Assembly: GCA_037178975.1 (NCBI GenBank)
Contig: JASJZH010000003.1
Coordinates: 6,262,001-6,326,000, forward strand
DNA length: 64,000 nucleotides
Reading direction: 5' to 3'
Origin: Oscheius tipulae
Lineage: Eukaryota; Nematoda; Chromadorea; Rhabditida; Rhabditidae
This document shows positions 33,132 through 46,474 of the stretch, in pieces (position 1 is the stretch's first letter; each line of letters opens with the position of its first letter). Under the pieces are notes generated by a model, which saw only the letters and a list, made by a program, of their open reading frames with translations, was not told where the DNA came from and ran no database searches. Position numbers and translations under genes: made by a program.

Positions 33132-35470
33132 TGTGCAACGGGACAGGAAGAGAACACGAATTCAGGTCACGCTTGGACGACTCCAGAAGCGATTCGGGGG
33201 GCGTGACTTTCTCTCTGGGTGGCAACAGAGAAATAGGGGGTGGAGCCTGATGGCTGACCTCGCGATGCGGTCTCGAAATCCGAGACGGTCATCAGCACAG
33301 CTATGCAAATGTTTGCTTGACCCCGGAGGGACGAAGAAGCACAAAGCAGCAGGGCAGATGAGAGAGAGATGGCACCCATCCGTCTCGATGACATGCTCTT
33401 TTTGGGGCTTGTAGGCAAACATGGACAGGGAATCGGAGGGACAGGCTTGAAAGATTGTGAAGAATCTTGAGGGTTCGAACTTGTTCGGTTTTGACGAGCT
33501 CTGGACAGAGTTGGAGACAATCAACTTGTGATCACTCATCGGTCTCGATGACATGAGGTAACAACAAACTATCTTTTGAAGTTGAACGATGAAACATGAA
33601 GTACCTCAAATACGTATGTTCTACCGTTATCTATACCGGCATTGCCACCTTGACAAAAGATAAAGGTTGGTTGAGCAGTTCCAAATTCAATTGAACACAC
33701 AACAACCACTCATTCTTTGATTGTTAGATCGTTGACCTACTTTCTGATTTTGCTCTGTCCTCGGTCCGTTTGATAGCTAAAGTTGGTCAAAGCTGTTACC
33801 TAGCAATCTCTCTACTTCTAAAGTGCAATGGTGTCTATACCATGTCAAGAATTTATTTGACAAGTCAGCTTTTTGGGGAAACTTGGGAACTTAGACTATT
33901 GGAGAAGCGGCACAGCCGCCTGTTATCAATGCTAAGTCAAGATTAAGGCACGGCGAAGCCGTCGTAGACGGCTGGTATAATATTCAAAATCGCAAATCTT
34001 GACAAAAGGTTACTACAGACAGGCCATAGCTTGCCAGTTTTTCCTCGTGGTGGTGCTCGGCCGAACGGTCAGACAGAAACCATTGCACTTTAGTAGTAGA
34101 AAGATGAGCATCAATATGTCTACACAGAGAGAAAGAGAGATACAATGCCCGTCGTATCGCAAAAAGTGTTTCATGTTCTTACCGACAGTCATCACTTGAC
34201 TCCTATACACTCTCGACTACTCGTCAATTATCTATTGCAAGAGTGCAGAGAGAGAATGATTCATTGAAAGAGTATCACATCATTACTGGTGTTGATTATC
34301 AATTTCAGTTCCCTTACTTTTCTCTTTACCTTTCCCTCACAACTGCCTCCCTTCCTTCCACTCCCTGTCTCTTTCCCTATTACTCATGAACGCTGTCTCA
34401 TCCTCTTGATGTCTTCGACAAAAATTCTCCGAAGTTTATTCAGAAAAACCAGCCGCCGATGACGAAGAACCTTTCTTGTTGCCGCTCATTTGAAACAATT
34501 TGGAACTCGGCCAACTTCTGCTTTTATCCAGTCCGACTATGAATTCATTGCGGAGCTGTTCAAAAGGAGCCCGGGAATTATTGGCCATATATCGCATCTG
34601 TCGCCATTTTGGAGAGAGGGCGAAGTGGGTGATGAAAGATTAAGAGGATGGCTAGCACTTGTGGAGCCGATTCCCCTGGAGACACTTTTTGGAATCGTTT
34701 CTTTCCTAATTGGACATGACATCTTCATGTTATTGCTACCTTCGGACCCCTAATTGGTCTGGACCGTTCTCCTAATCTGTCTATTAGGCTGCTCGAGCTG
34801 ACAGATGGGTCTGCCAACTGTCTACAAGAAAGCCAAGAGACGAGATTATACAGTGGCCGACCACCTGGTGTCTTGACAAAAAGTGATCTGGCTAAAAGGG
34901 CCCGGCAGTAAGAGGGCTTGGGGCTTACGCCACAACCGGCAGGTAATCTCTGGGAAAACAGAGCTACCCTCGAGCTCATGTGTGCTTAACCCAGTTACAG
35001 AGTCTGATGGGGATCTGGCGGTGAGAGTTGAGCTACAGAAAGGGAGAGCTACTGAAGATGGGAAATGTCTGACCGTCTATTAAATGACCTGTCAAGCTTA
35101 TAAGATTATAGGTGAATTGTTAAGTATTATCAAAGCACAAGAGCAATGTCCACTCAGGACAGACCACAGTTTAGGGAGAGGGCCAGTTGACAGAGACGGC
35201 TCTCTTGATCGATCCGAAGAGTTAACTGACAGTCATCACCGGACACCACGAATCCCATTGTGGGATGAAGATTCACTCTGTCTGACAATATTACTTACGT
35301 TGTGTTTACTGTAAAAAGAAAAGATCGAGAAGAAGTCTTTGGTTTTTGGTGTCAGCTTTATCAGAAGAGAGAAACTTTTATTATGCTGAATTGGGAAAAC
35401 TGCGAATCTGATGATATGATGAAGATTTCAAACAGGGGAAAGGAGAAGGGACCGGTGATATTGTAAAGCT
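33132..35470. other. Intergenic between the EGF-CUB and SLC17 genes
   Basis: This is the upstream region of the EGF-CUB gene and the downstream region of the SLC17 carrier. Open frames here lack signatures or in-phase partners. It contains copy 2 of the dispersed repeat (33811-33981). Nothing else could be supported. Confidence 0.55.
33811..33981 (+). repeat. Dispersed repeat, copy 2
   Basis: This matches 10008-10180 over about 170 bases, strongest at GACAAGTCAGC...TATTGGAGAAG (33857-33907). Relative to copy 1 it carries GC-rich insertions near 33908-33969 (GGCACAGCCGCC, GGCACGGCGAAGCCGTCG). Confidence 0.8.
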
Positions 35471-37888
35471 TTAGGCGATGGTCTTCTCGACAGCGGTGTC
35501 TTCGGTAGGATGGAGAGGAACCTCTTCTGGTCCCTGTCCCGGTGCCTTGGCCCAATCCTGGACATCTCCGCTGGCCAGAACTCTGAAAAATTGTGGGTTT
35601 GACAAACTTCACACAGAACTCACGTGAAGGCGATCGATCCGACGACGAGAATACCGGCAGTGAGCCACATGACCAACTGCCACTCCTCCTGCGTTCCCTG
35701 GAAAAAATGGTTAAGGAAAGATTTTAGAAATGTTCAATAATTTTGAAGCGAAAGTTAAGAGCTACAGCTCTGCAAAGTATTGCAAAGCCGAAAAGCTACA
35801 TCTTCGAGCAGTAAATAGATTTCTTACATTGGGAGTGAGCTTGGTAGAGACGATGGGTGAAATGATTCCGGCCAGACAGGAGAGAGTGTTTCCCATGCCC
35901 ATGACTGTTCCGGAGAAAGGAGGAGCAATGTCCAAGTAATTGACCACAAATCCAGAGTACTGGAGACCGGAGATGGCCATTCCGAGAGTGATGCAAACGA
36001 TCACAAGGATCTCCTGTCCACAGCCGCAGTAGCTGGACAAGACGAGAAATATGCCCTGCCCCAGAAGAGCTCAAATTCTCTATTTGATAAGGTATTCAAT
36101 AAAAAAAGTACCAATGAGCATGGCAGCACGACGAGTATTCAGGGTGCTGAGGATCTTGCGGCTACGGACAAAGTCGGACAGAATTCCTCCGACGTTGATA
36201 ACCAGGAAGTAGGCGATGTAGGGGATAGCGGAGATCACTCCGAGCTGAAAATTAGTTTGCTCAAAGGTTCTGACAGAGACTTACAGCAGACAGATCAAAT
36301 CCCAGGACGTCCTTGAGGAAGGAGGGCATCGATACCAGCATGGTGTAAGCTCCCCAGTCTCCGGCGAAGTGCCCGATCCAGATCGCCCTAGAAGGTGAGA
36401 TGACTGTCTTACAGGGAGCTTACCAGACAGCTGGAGAGGTGAGGATCTTCTTCCAAGGAGTTGGGAGCGGTTTGCTGGTTGACTTGCCCATACTGGCCTC
36501 AACTGCCTCGATGATATAGGTCTTCTCACGTTCAGAGATACGGGGATGGGTAGACGGACGATCGGAGACCACGTACATCCAGGCGACGCACCATAGAACA
36601 CCAACGATTCCTATATACTTGCGGTGAAAAATGGGGGATAGAGACTACCGAGAATGTAGAAGATGCTGGGCCAACCACCGTCGAATCCGTACTTGCACAA
36701 GAAGCCGGACAGGGGTAGGACCACGACATTTCCGATCTGAGCCCCTGAATTACATTGACTAATAATTTTAGTGTTCATACGAACCAGCATAAGTGACACC
36801 GGTCAGTACGGACAGCTCCATGGGAGGACCCCAGACGGACCACATCGTGTGCATTGCGGGGAAGGTGGCTCCTTGGAGGAAGCCGATAAGGACACGTAGA
36901 CCGATGAGGATGTAGACCGAAGTACGAGCAGCCATGGGACAGGCAAGAGTCAGAAGCGATGAGCCTAGAATGGTCGCCACGATGACTCTGCGACCACCAA
37001 AGTGTGAAGCAGCCATTCCTCCCAGAACCTGCAAAGATTGGAGCTGTCACTCGTCAATTCTTTCCAGGTACTCCTTTTTCTCGTGTTCGCAACTCATTTC
37101 AGAGTCTCTAGCGGTCAGTCAGTCAAAGTTATATGTCTCGGCGTTGGTTACCGGTCTGTCTGAGATTATTTCCATAACACTCTTCCGACTATCGACTAGT
37201 ATGGTGCCTTGGCAACTCAACAGTTCAGTGTGACCAACCTGACTGCCCAGATATCCCCAGAAAAAGGCTCCGAGAACCGTTCCCTTCAGATCAGCGTCCC
37301 AGTCGAACTCGCCCTCTACCTGAAACTCTTCTATAGACACAGTTTGTCATGCTCAGTTTACATCCTTGGCCTTAGCTTCGATGGCTTGACCACACTTGCC
37401 GATCGCACCGACTTCGACGGTCTTGTTCTCGTTGACCATGCAGACGATGGCAAATGACATGTTCGTGCGCAGAGAGTAGGTGACGAGACATCCGAAGAAG
37501 CACAAAATGGCCAGTGTGAAACGGGTCGAGGGAACCAAGGCTGAAGGTTCATAAAGTTGCCTAACCCAGTTGAACAGTACCCGACAACATTAAATTTCTT
37601 TTTTCCATGCTAACATATTTTTGAACAGTCTGCTAACAACAGACTGTTCAAAAATAAAGTATCATTTCTATGCTCTTGTAAAAAAGCCATTCACGACGAG
37701 CATGCGTCAAATACAGCTGGGTAAATACTTCCGAGCCTGGCTCGCAACAGAGCAGTAACGCGTTAATGGCACACACGGGAAACATGAGAGCCCGCACTGG
37801 TAGTAATAGGAGGAACGTCTCTTTCGAAACTACTTGGGCTCCAGCTTAGGATACAAAGAAACTCACGAGGCTTTGCTCCAGGGTCCAT
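35471..37888 (-). CDS. SLC17-family anion/phosphate carrier (MFS)
   Basis: Exons (minus strand) 37888-37867, 37540-37362, 37319-37239, 37028-36785, 36744-36649, 36610-36424, 36387-36285, 36244-36112, 36069-35828, 35697-35625 and 35583-35471 give 490 aa in phase. Twelve hydrophobic segments are expected. SLC17 landmarks: [20 protein letters not shown] in TM1, [32 protein letters not shown] in TM4, [40 protein letters not shown], and TKLTPN before the last helices. The family includes sialin, Na/phosphate and vesicular nucleotide or glutamate carriers. It is clearly distinct from the VGLUT-type gene at 1163-2847, and the substrate cannot be told from sequence. The N-terminus is short (MDPGAKPPLVPS). 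Coding ends near EKTIA with no dileucine sorting motif evident. Confidence 0.93.
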
Positions 37889-38816
37889 CTTGTTCCGGGA
37901 AAAACTACTAGCAGATACCCTGAAGTTTGCTTCTATAAAAAAAAGTTACCGAAGGAGTATTGAATCAAAGAAAGACGGTAATAGGGAAGTCTTGCTATCA
38001 ATTAGAGAGCCCCAGGATAAAATGGAAAATGATGGTAAACTGGAGGAGGAAAGAGCGGTCTGTCTGTCGGCTTTGCTTCCGGGATAAACATGCTTTTGGG
38101 ATGCAATTTAGACAACAAAAAAAGGTGCAATTTTTACTTATTGTAACGTTTCGGTCCTCGTTGAAGTAATATAAGTTGACTCCCGCCACAGTAGCATCTC
38201 TTTTCTGGTAAACTCGAGCACAAAAATTGTACTCTCCAGTCAGCTACAAAGGTGAAGCGAACGGTCCGCCTCCCAACTATGCAAAACCTTGAAAAAGGTC
38301 ACTCTACAAACTCAATGGAATCCTTGAAATTTTTTGAATATCTCAGCATGATTTGAAATTTGACCCATGCAGATAGCGTAGACTGCGAAAAATTCGGCAC
38401 TCTGAGCTTACGGAAACTTCCTATCCTATGTGTTTGGCACCTGCAAACGGTTGCAATCGTCTCGCATTTCCTCGGGAGGAGAAACAATTTTACGGAAAGT
38501 TTGATAAAGTAGCATTACCTTAGAAAAAGAGAAAATAAACGAAGAGAGGCGTTCGAATATTTTGGCGGGATCTGAGTCGAGGGGCGGAGCGGCCGGGCTC
38601 AATGCAGAGGAGCGCGAGCGTGACGCAATCTTGTTGTGTTTCCCAAAGAGAGTCTCGGCTATTTCTATCCACAAAGCTTCAAACAGCCTTGGTACTTTTA
38701 ACTATATCGAGAGCGCTTCTGAAAAAAACCAAATGACTACAACTCTATACAAAGCATATGGAAGGAAGACTGCAGATGGATAAAAAACCAATACTGAGTG
38801 ATGACCATTGATCTGC

Positions 38817-38818
<2 letters not shown>

Positions 38819-38859
<41 letters not shown>
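38819..38859. repeat. (CT)n microsatellite
   Basis: About 20 uninterrupted CT dinucleotides lie in the region upstream of the SLC17 carrier. Similar GA/CT tracts are common in invertebrate promoters. Confidence 0.95.
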
Positions 38860-38862
<3 letters not shown>

Positions 38863-39620
38863 CGGCTGCCATTGAGGGCAGCCGGCTGTTAGCTAGCGGT
38901 CAGCGGAACGGGTCGTCAATCACTACACGCTGAGAGGACGAGAACGGTTATAAACGCCTGAGCGATTGAAACTTTGAAGCTAGTGTCAGTAGTAAATCCC
39001 GACTGAAGATTTGTCTATAGTCATAAACCAAAATTGGCAATACCCGAATGACATTGAGAGGACAAGAGAATTCTTTTTGACACAGCGTGTAAGTACTACC
39101 AACCTTCGATGGAAAAGTGCAAAAGGGGGCTAGTAGAGACAGGATGAGAGACAGGCTGACTGGAACAGAAGGTGACAGAATGCGAGAGGAGAAAAAAGTT
39201 GCAGTATCAGAATGGGACAGGTTAACAGCGACGAAGCGAAGAAAGGGCAAAAAACAGTACGGGGTGACAGAGAGAGTGACAGCTGGTAACCAGAAAAATC
39301 TCTAAAAGTAGGTAAAAGACGAGAGATGGGAAGCAATCTTCTCAAGTGGCACTCTCAAATCGGCTGACTTCTCCAAAGGGCAGGCAATCCCGCCCCTTTA
39401 GACTAAAAATAAACGAACTGCGATGAATAAGGTCGACAGAAAGGACACTGTGTTATATAACTGGACTCGCTAGGAGAGGGACGAGGCCAAATTGGCATGT
39501 GATTGACCTCACACTAGTTGTTGATTATTATAGTCGTTGTTTCGCATCGCAGAGGCACTGCTAACAGCAAAATGCGTACAGTATGGTCATAGTGTTTGGA
39601 ACTAGGCAAATATCCCATCG

Positions 39621-39977
39621 GAGAGAGCGTCTCCTTCGTAGAGTACAAAGATGTCGGCCACAAACTTTTGGATTTTTGAAAATCGGGTAGCGGAGACTGA
39701 TGGTGGTGTCTTGAGATGGGTTGAGGTTTGAGAGTCCTAAAACACCGGGTCTGTCTGTCCTTGCTGACTCTGTGTACGTTTTTTTCCAACTGTTTCTCTC
39801 CATACTTTTTCAGATATGCGTCAGCCGAATCCCTAAAATGACTGCTCTTCAAATGGACCTTGAAGCGCGAACTTTTTAATGATTCTTCTCTAACTGTTAC
39901 TATCATTCTGCCAACCAGTTTCGTTTGTGGTCGACATCTCTGTACTCTTTACAGGACTACTAAGGAGACGATCTCTT
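39621..39977. repeat. Inverted repeat pair
   Basis: The reverse complement of 39621-39668 (TTTGTGGCCGACATCTTTGT..) matches 39923-39977 (TTTGTGGTCGACATCTCTGT..) with a roughly 10-base gap before AAGGAGACG. Arms are about 48-55 nt with a loop of about 250 nt. This could be a foldback element. Confidence 0.6.
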
Positions 39978-40905
39978 CGGCAGAGACTAGTACTATCACT
40001 CGTGTAAGTGAGGAAACAAAAGAATTGGTTCTCCTGTGCATATTTTGTGCATTGTCTCTTATGAAATAGACTGTTAGGCTGAATTGATCTCGTGTGAAAT
40101 CGATAATAAAAGCAAGAATCGCATTCTGGACGCATTCTGGTGCTAACTCAGGCTCATTCGCTGTCCCAACATGATCGCAACTCGCCCCTATCTCCCAGTA
40201 CGATCTCGCAACCTTGGCTGACCATTATTTTTTTACAAACACTGAGCCGCTTGTCGATTCTTGATCCTATCAGGTCTCATTTTCTTTTACATTAAAAAGT
40301 CTCAATGGGAACTAAATATCGTGCTTCCGTACGTATTGTATTGTTTCCTGTCCTGTTCTATTTTACAGTGTCCTGTCCGTCCGACCCTCCTCTGCAAGTC
40401 GTTGACACTGGCAGTTATTCTTGTTTTGTAGACAGTACGATGGTAGGTTTGGCTCTTTTCAAGAGGTAGAAATCTGAATCTGCTCCATCGACGTGCCTCT
40501 TCTAAAGGATTCCCTCAAACAGCAGGCTGTGCTGACAATGAGAGAAAGTCCAGAGTGATAGGGACTATAACTAGAAATGCCACAACTGAACCGACCTCCT
40601 TTTTATTGGCACTGATTTTCAGACACAATAAAAAAAAGTTTTTGTTTCTCCACACGCTCTCAAAACAATGATTAAACCACCTAGACACAGCAAACCGCGT
40701 TCCCCCAATCACCCTATTCACTCGTCGCTGTTTATCTCCTTCTGGACGGTTCATTTTAGCCGCCGGAGGGGGTTGTCCCAGCCAAGAAGTCCCCTTTATC
40801 AGTCCGCCGACTCAATGATAACTGGCTCCTATCTCTGGTGGTCTCCTCTCCTCTAACGAATCGCTTTTTTCTCCCCTTCCGAAAATACATTTTGTCTTTA
40901 AGGGT

Positions 40906-43609
40906 ATGCGGCTTCTAGTGGCCGTTCTGCTGCTATGCAGCCTGGCGGAGGCTGGCAGACGTCTCAAGATCAACCGAGAGAAAGAACCCTATCTGAAGCA
41001 GAACGTGAGACTATTTCTGATTGAGTTGAAGTTCCTTTCAGAAGGCCCCGCCTCCGACTGATCCTCACGGAACGTCGCGATTCCCCTACGAGTACCTGTC
41101 CGTCTGCACGAACGGCACAAACGACGGTCTTCTACAGACGGTCAAAGGCCAGAACTGTCCAGACGACACGAAAAAGGTCGCTTTGGGAAGATATAGTAAC
41201 CAGGTCAATACCACTGGGTGCGTTATCAGATTTGATTTTAAATGAGCCCGGTTCAGATGGGGCATCCTCGAGGTTGAGACCTTCCCAGGACACTCGTACG
41301 ATGTTCAGGCTTACGCTGCTGGAGTCGCTGAAGGTATGTAGAAGTTTTGCTCCAAAGTCCTACTTGTTTTATCGGATCCAGGAGCTGTTTTTCACAGATA
41401 AGAATGTTTTCTAAGGTAGCCTGATCTGTTGAAGAACTGTCAAAGGGGTTCCAACACGATTTCCCAACTTTTGAAAAGCCCCGCAATCTGTGAACAAAAC
41501 TCACAAGAAGTCGGCAACGAATTACGGTATATTTTAGGCCAGCTGACCAAGCTCCAGATCTACTACCACTACTGGAACACAATCAAGCCGCTCTGTGATG
41601 GTCATTCGCTGTACTGCAAACGTCTCTACAAGTACCTGACCGCGCATTTGGACTGGCTCCGTTCCCAGGTCCTTGCCAACCCGGAAGACATCTACTGGAG
41701 ACATGTCAACTTAACTTTTGCTCAGCTGACCGGAATGTATGACGGGTACATGAACCGCAATCTGACTCCGGAAATCGGCTTTGACCTCCATCCTCTGTAC
41801 ATGATCCAGCTGTCTGGAGAACTTTTCGACCTGAACAAGTACCTCAACAAGACCCCTGATCCGCAGGAGTATCCTGAGGCTGGTCGTTGTTCTGGCCTGC
41901 TCAAGGTGGCCCCGAACACTGGCGACTTGTTCTTCTCTCATGTCGCTATGTCCAGCTACAGCACCATGAATCGTGTCCTCAAGCTGTACAAGTTTGCCTA
42001 CAACCAGGACGAAGTTCCCGGACATACTGTCTCCTTCTCTGGTAAGTAAAAAGGACTCGATCAGGGCAAAATTGTCTTTTAGGGTACCCCGCTGCTCTGT
42101 CTTCTGCCGACGATTACACGTTGACCAGCGCTGGATTGGTCAGTTTGATTTGTACACGCACTTTATTGTAGCGGTCTCCTGAAACACTTCGCCTTTGTCA
42201 CTCGCATTAGAGGCTTGGCGAGCTGTCAAAAAGCTTGTCTGTTTTCCAGCTTAAAATGTGATTTTCGGGGGGATGTTGAACAAAGTTGTGGTTCAGATCC
42301 AGGGCTACAACTTTCCAGAACATCACAAACGTGAAAAATGTATTCTTGGATCCTAAACTTTGAATATAAACTACGGCACACGCAGCGCCTAATAAGGATC
42401 GCGTGAAGAAAAATTTTATTTTTGAGCTTTGTTATCTTTTGTAAAGTGGTCAAACAGGTCCTAACAGTTATAATTCAGGCCTCGATCGAAACGACAATCG
42501 CCATCTTCAATCAGACTCTCTACACGGACACCTTCATCAAGCCGAATCAGGTCCACTGCTGGATCCGATCCTTCATTTCGAATGCTCTCACAAAGTAAAC
42601 ACCTCTTTTTTAGTTTTTGTAACCTAACCACTTTCAGGACAGCCAAGGACTGGGTGAATCTATTCGCCAAATACAACTCGGGAACCTACAACAATCAATG
42701 GACCGTCGTCGACTACAAGCTGTTTAAGACTGGCCAGCCTTTACCCACGACTGATATGCTGTGGATTCTGGAACAGACTCCAGGGTTCACAAGTGTGGCT
42801 GACATGACCTGGTTCCTTAACCAGTACTCCTACTGGCCGTCCTACAATATCCCCTATCTGACAGACATCAGCATCATTTCGGCCTTTAACAAGAAGGGAG
42901 AACAGTTCGACTGGTACAAGTGGGGAGCCTCGCCAAGAGCTAAGATCTTCGAGAGAGACCATAACAAAGTCGTCGACATTGACACCCTGACCAAGCTCAT
43001 GAGGTAGGACTCTCTCATAATTCTTTGATCTATACATCCTTTCCCTAGTCTTTTCCATTTCAATTCGTTCCCTTTGTCCTTGTTTTATACCAACATATTC
43101 TTGCCACTGTTCACAGACCCTGTCCCATTCCTAGGGTATCCTCGCCGCAAAAAGTGAGACGCTGACCTTGTAGCAGTACCATTTTATATAGGAAAACCAA
43201 TAGGATTTTATAGATACAACGATTATACTCACGATGAGTTCGCTCGCTGCAAGTGCACTCCAAACCCGTACACCGCCGAAGCCGGAATCTCTGCTCGTGG
43301 AGATCTGAACGTCCAGAATGGAACCTACGAGGTTGAAAGCATGGGCTTCCGCAACCACGGAGGACTCGACTATAAGGGAACCAACCTCGAAATGTTCAAG
43401 AAGCTGCGATTCCGCGCATGGGGAGGACCTCCCTACGATCCTCTTCCGGTCTTCGAGTGAGTCAAAGGATTTATATCAACCAATGAGCGTTATTCAGCTG
43501 GAAGAATACCAAAGTAGTCTCTCCCCACTTTGGACAGCCCGACGTTTGGAACTTTACCTACATCAACCTTGAATGGGAAACTGAGGTCAAGGTCCTCGGC
43601 TTCGACTAA
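40906..43609 (+). CDS. Phospholipase B-like protein (PLBD family)
   Basis: Exons 40906-41004, 41042-41217, 41257-41333, 41538-42041, 42083-42138, 42479-42594, 42638-43003, 43214-43456 and 43498-43609 give 582 aa in phase. MRLLVAVLLLCSLAEA is a signal peptide. The family is lysosomal or secreted N-terminal-nucleophile hydrolases that mature by self-cleavage before a cysteine; here that is most likely Cys235 in GRCSGLLKVA, followed by FFSHVAMSSYSTMNRVLKLY, which matches the conserved SHxxWxxYxxMxRxxK block. Other landmarks are GWGILEVETFPGHS, the C-terminal ARCKCTPNPYTAEAGISARGDL and FRAWGGPPYDPLP. Several N-x-S/T sites suggest glycosylation. Length matches PLBD1/2 (about 550-590). The substrate in nematodes is unproven. 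Confidence 0.93.
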
Positions 43610-43649
43610 ACTTTTGTTCTTTGTTGTTTTCTGTCTGATGAGCTCTGTG

Positions 43650-43655
43650 AATAAA
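43650..43655 (+). promoter_or_regulatory. Polyadenylation signal AATAAA
   Basis: This lies 41 bases downstream of the PLBD stop codon. Confidence 0.75.
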
Positions 43656-44118
43656 GATTCTCATAACGTCGGGCGAACATATAAATGTTTTGTGTTTGTG
43701 TCCGGACGCGTCAAATCAATGTCCCAACTGGTTCCAAAGGGGCGCCGGCGGCCACGGACGACCGTCACTGACCCCTCGCCTTTTTTCTAAACTGACCTCT
43801 TGTTCTCCTTGCCGTTTCTGTTTATATGAACTTAGTTATAAGCCTTTAATCGTTGATAAATCGAAAGTCTAAATGGTCTTCGACATTTTATAGAGCGAAG
43901 TTTGGGAAAGACCGGGGCCATTAATGCAACCAGCTGTATTGTTCGCTATCCACCTTCGATTTGCGATTATTTTACGCTATGTGATGAGATTTTTACTTGA
44001 CTTAACCTTTCTATGCGGAATGCGAACTCTCCTTCACACTACAGCCAGTTCAGTAACTGGTTCAAAAGGTATCCAAAATGTAATTTTCTGGCCTTGTCAT
44101 GTGCTGAAAGTTGCAGCT

Positions 44119-44161
44119 ACAAGTTAGGCCGCCGCCCTTTCGGGACGGTAGCCTAACTTGT
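44119..44161. repeat. 43-nt hairpin
   Basis: ACAAGTTAGGC (44119-44129) is the exact reverse complement of GCCTAACTTGT (44151-44161); the 21-base middle pairs further around CCCTTTCGGG. It is too short for a tRNA and lacks A/B boxes. Confidence 0.85.
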
Positions 44162-44220
44162 TGCGCCCATTGAGGCATCTTATTTTTCCCCAGCAAAAAC
44201 GATAGCTAATGACCATTTCT

Positions 44221-44335
44221 AATCAGTGAAACCACTTCCCACTCTTTGACCCCACTTTCTATCCCTCAAACCCACTTCCCTTTCACTCTTTGAACCCATT
44301 TCCCATTCCTCGACCCAACTCCCTGTCCAAGTATT
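44221..44335. repeat. CCCACTTCCC-type short-period repeat, locus 1
   Basis: Degenerate units of roughly 20-25 nt of the form (A/C)CCACTTCCC(A/T)..CTTTGA repeat about five times. The same sequence family occurs at 58011-58145, and both are preceded by TAATCAGTG. Confidence 0.7.
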
Positions 44336-46474
44336 GCTGTCGTCCCTGGGGAGCTCAATCACAGTTATAACCTCTGATACCTTTGAACTTTGCCCGGTTT
44401 CTAATCCCTTCTGTCAGCCTGTCCTGGTCCTTCTCTCTCACTTCGCCCTGTTCGCATTTTCCCCCGCCAGTCGAGCTACCATGACCGAAGTAACGTTCTC
44501 CCAAAGAAGCTCTCTTCCAGACTGACATGGCTTGCAAAGAATAATTGCTGTCTCAAAGTAACTGTGACAAATCGCCAATTAGGGCTTTAGACACACAGAC
44601 AGACTTTTGGGCACTTAGAAGTAGCTGTTAAAAATGCGTCTTTGAGTGAGAAATAGCCGCTGCGCCTGCTTACTTAAGTCACTTACGCAGCTTGTCCCAC
44701 ACTTTTCGGACTCATGAAGTAATTTACAGATATTTTATGTTCTACAAAGTTGTAGCTGTTCATCTGCTCTACAACTTTGCAAAATATTTCTAAGCTGGAA
44801 AAAGACTGTAAGAGCCTGAAAGTTGCTATTTTGTGATCCTTGCGCAAGATTACGCGTCGAATTTGAAGACAGTAAAGTAGGTCCGAGAGTCTAAATTGAC
44901 GTCCTGGACTTTATCACCACTCCGAGCCAGTTAGTGTCCTCCTCCCAGAGACAGTCATCGTTGTTTTCTCCATACTCGTTTGCCCCCACTCCTCGTTATG
45001 CATTCACTATTTGCTCACCTTTTGCTAGCTTACCTCCAAAAAAAGAACAGAAGTGGGCCACCAATTAGCACCACAGGGTCCAATTATACTCTTTCGCTTC
45101 ATTTCCGAGGTCATCTACACAAAAACCGACTGTCATCAACCAGTCTCTGACTGATTTACATACGAGCTGTCCTCTCCCCACGCAGTTTTCGACTGTTTTC
45201 TGTTCTTCCCTGCTATTTATTTGCACTTTCCATCTTGTTGACCTGACTAGAAGCCCTTGTAGATTATCTCGAGTGCCTCAACAACACGTGAAACTGTCTC
45301 CTTCATCAGGTTGAGCGATTTCCAGCGGGAAACTTTTGTTATAGCCAGTTGAGAATGGCTCTCCCGCTGTCTATTGAAATGTTGGTCGATGACGCTCTTT
45401 TGGGAAAGGATTTTTTCCTGCAAAACATTGGTAGAAACGTTTCTATTAGAATTCAGAACCTTTCGTTGTTTTTAACCCTTCCCGCGCGAATGTTTTCATA
45501 TCTTTTGTTCGCGAGCGAAGTTAAACTTTCCATTCTGTTTTCTGTTGCTCTTCTCCACGACTTCTTCTCTTCTTTTCTTCCCTTTGGTCCAAAAAGTGTC
45601 TGAGAATAACTCGAGCCTACTTGTGATCACAACTTTTGCGCTCCCCGTCTGGGCTTTGACTCGAGTAGTCCATCACGGCGACCACAAAATGGCTGCCCCG
45701 CCAGGTGCGAACTCCTTCCAGAAATGTTGACTTTTCCACAAACTACAGTTCGAACCTCAACGTGTCTCCGTCTCTCGAACCCACCTTCTCTTTCTTACTC
45801 GTTCGTGCCGCGATTTTGTTTGCTTCCAGCCCTCTCTTCATCTTGCGCTCGGCAAACTATGCCACTTTGGAGACGGTGATTTTTGCGGGCCACTCTGCCA
45901 CCTGAATACTTTTCTTGCGCAATTCGCCGTCACTCCTCTGTATTTTGACTTGTTTTGATACCTTTTTATGCAAAAAGTTCTATAATTTTGCTGTGGGGGT
46001 TCTCTCATGGCAACAGGAGAAGTTAACCAGTTCCGTCGACTGGTTTCGCATTCCTAGTTTCGCGAAACATTCCGTTCTTGTAAGTTCTCGTTGTCATTAT
46101 AGACAAAGTAAGGAAATCAAACCAATCTTCAAGTGTTCGTCGTCTTCTATTGGGCTAGATGGCGCTTTTGATAGTCGCCACCCACCTGTCCCATAAGCTA
46201 ATCTCGTCGATCCTCTCCGACTTGCCCGGATCTGCCATCGGATTTGCCAATTTTGTTGCGCAGTTTTCTCCACTTTCACTATCAACAAATTGCTAGCAAA
46301 AACATTCAGCGATCACTCTCTTTCGTCAGATCTATTTTCTAAGCTTTTATTGCTCTGTTGTCCAGTTTTGACGCCAGATTTCTCGCATTTTTCCTTCTCA
46401 TTATTCCTGTAACATGTCTCTTTTCAGCACCCGCAGAAGCCTATTATGATAGCACGTCGTTTAAGAAGAGAACA

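Larger units (their letters stand above)
37889..40905. other. Intergenic between divergent SLC17 and PLBD genes
   Basis: This is the shared upstream region of two divergent genes. Apart from a (CT)n microsatellite and an inverted repeat I see no gene. Open frames on both strands at 39100-39350 and 39514-39906 have no recognisable domains. Confidence 0.55.
43610..46474. other. Intergenic between PLBD and the P4-ATPase gene
   Basis: AATAAA at 43650-43655 ends the PLBD transcript. The rest holds a hairpin (44119-44161), a CCCACTTCCC-type short-period repeat (44221-44335) and the leader of the ATPase gene. A strong acceptor (TTTTCAG, 46421-46427) lies 48 bases before the chosen ATG, so the leader is spliced. 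No other coding exon is supported. Confidence 0.6.

Noticed and set aside
39514-39906. 130-codon minus-strand open frame
   Set aside because: It overlaps an inverted repeat and has no domain signature.
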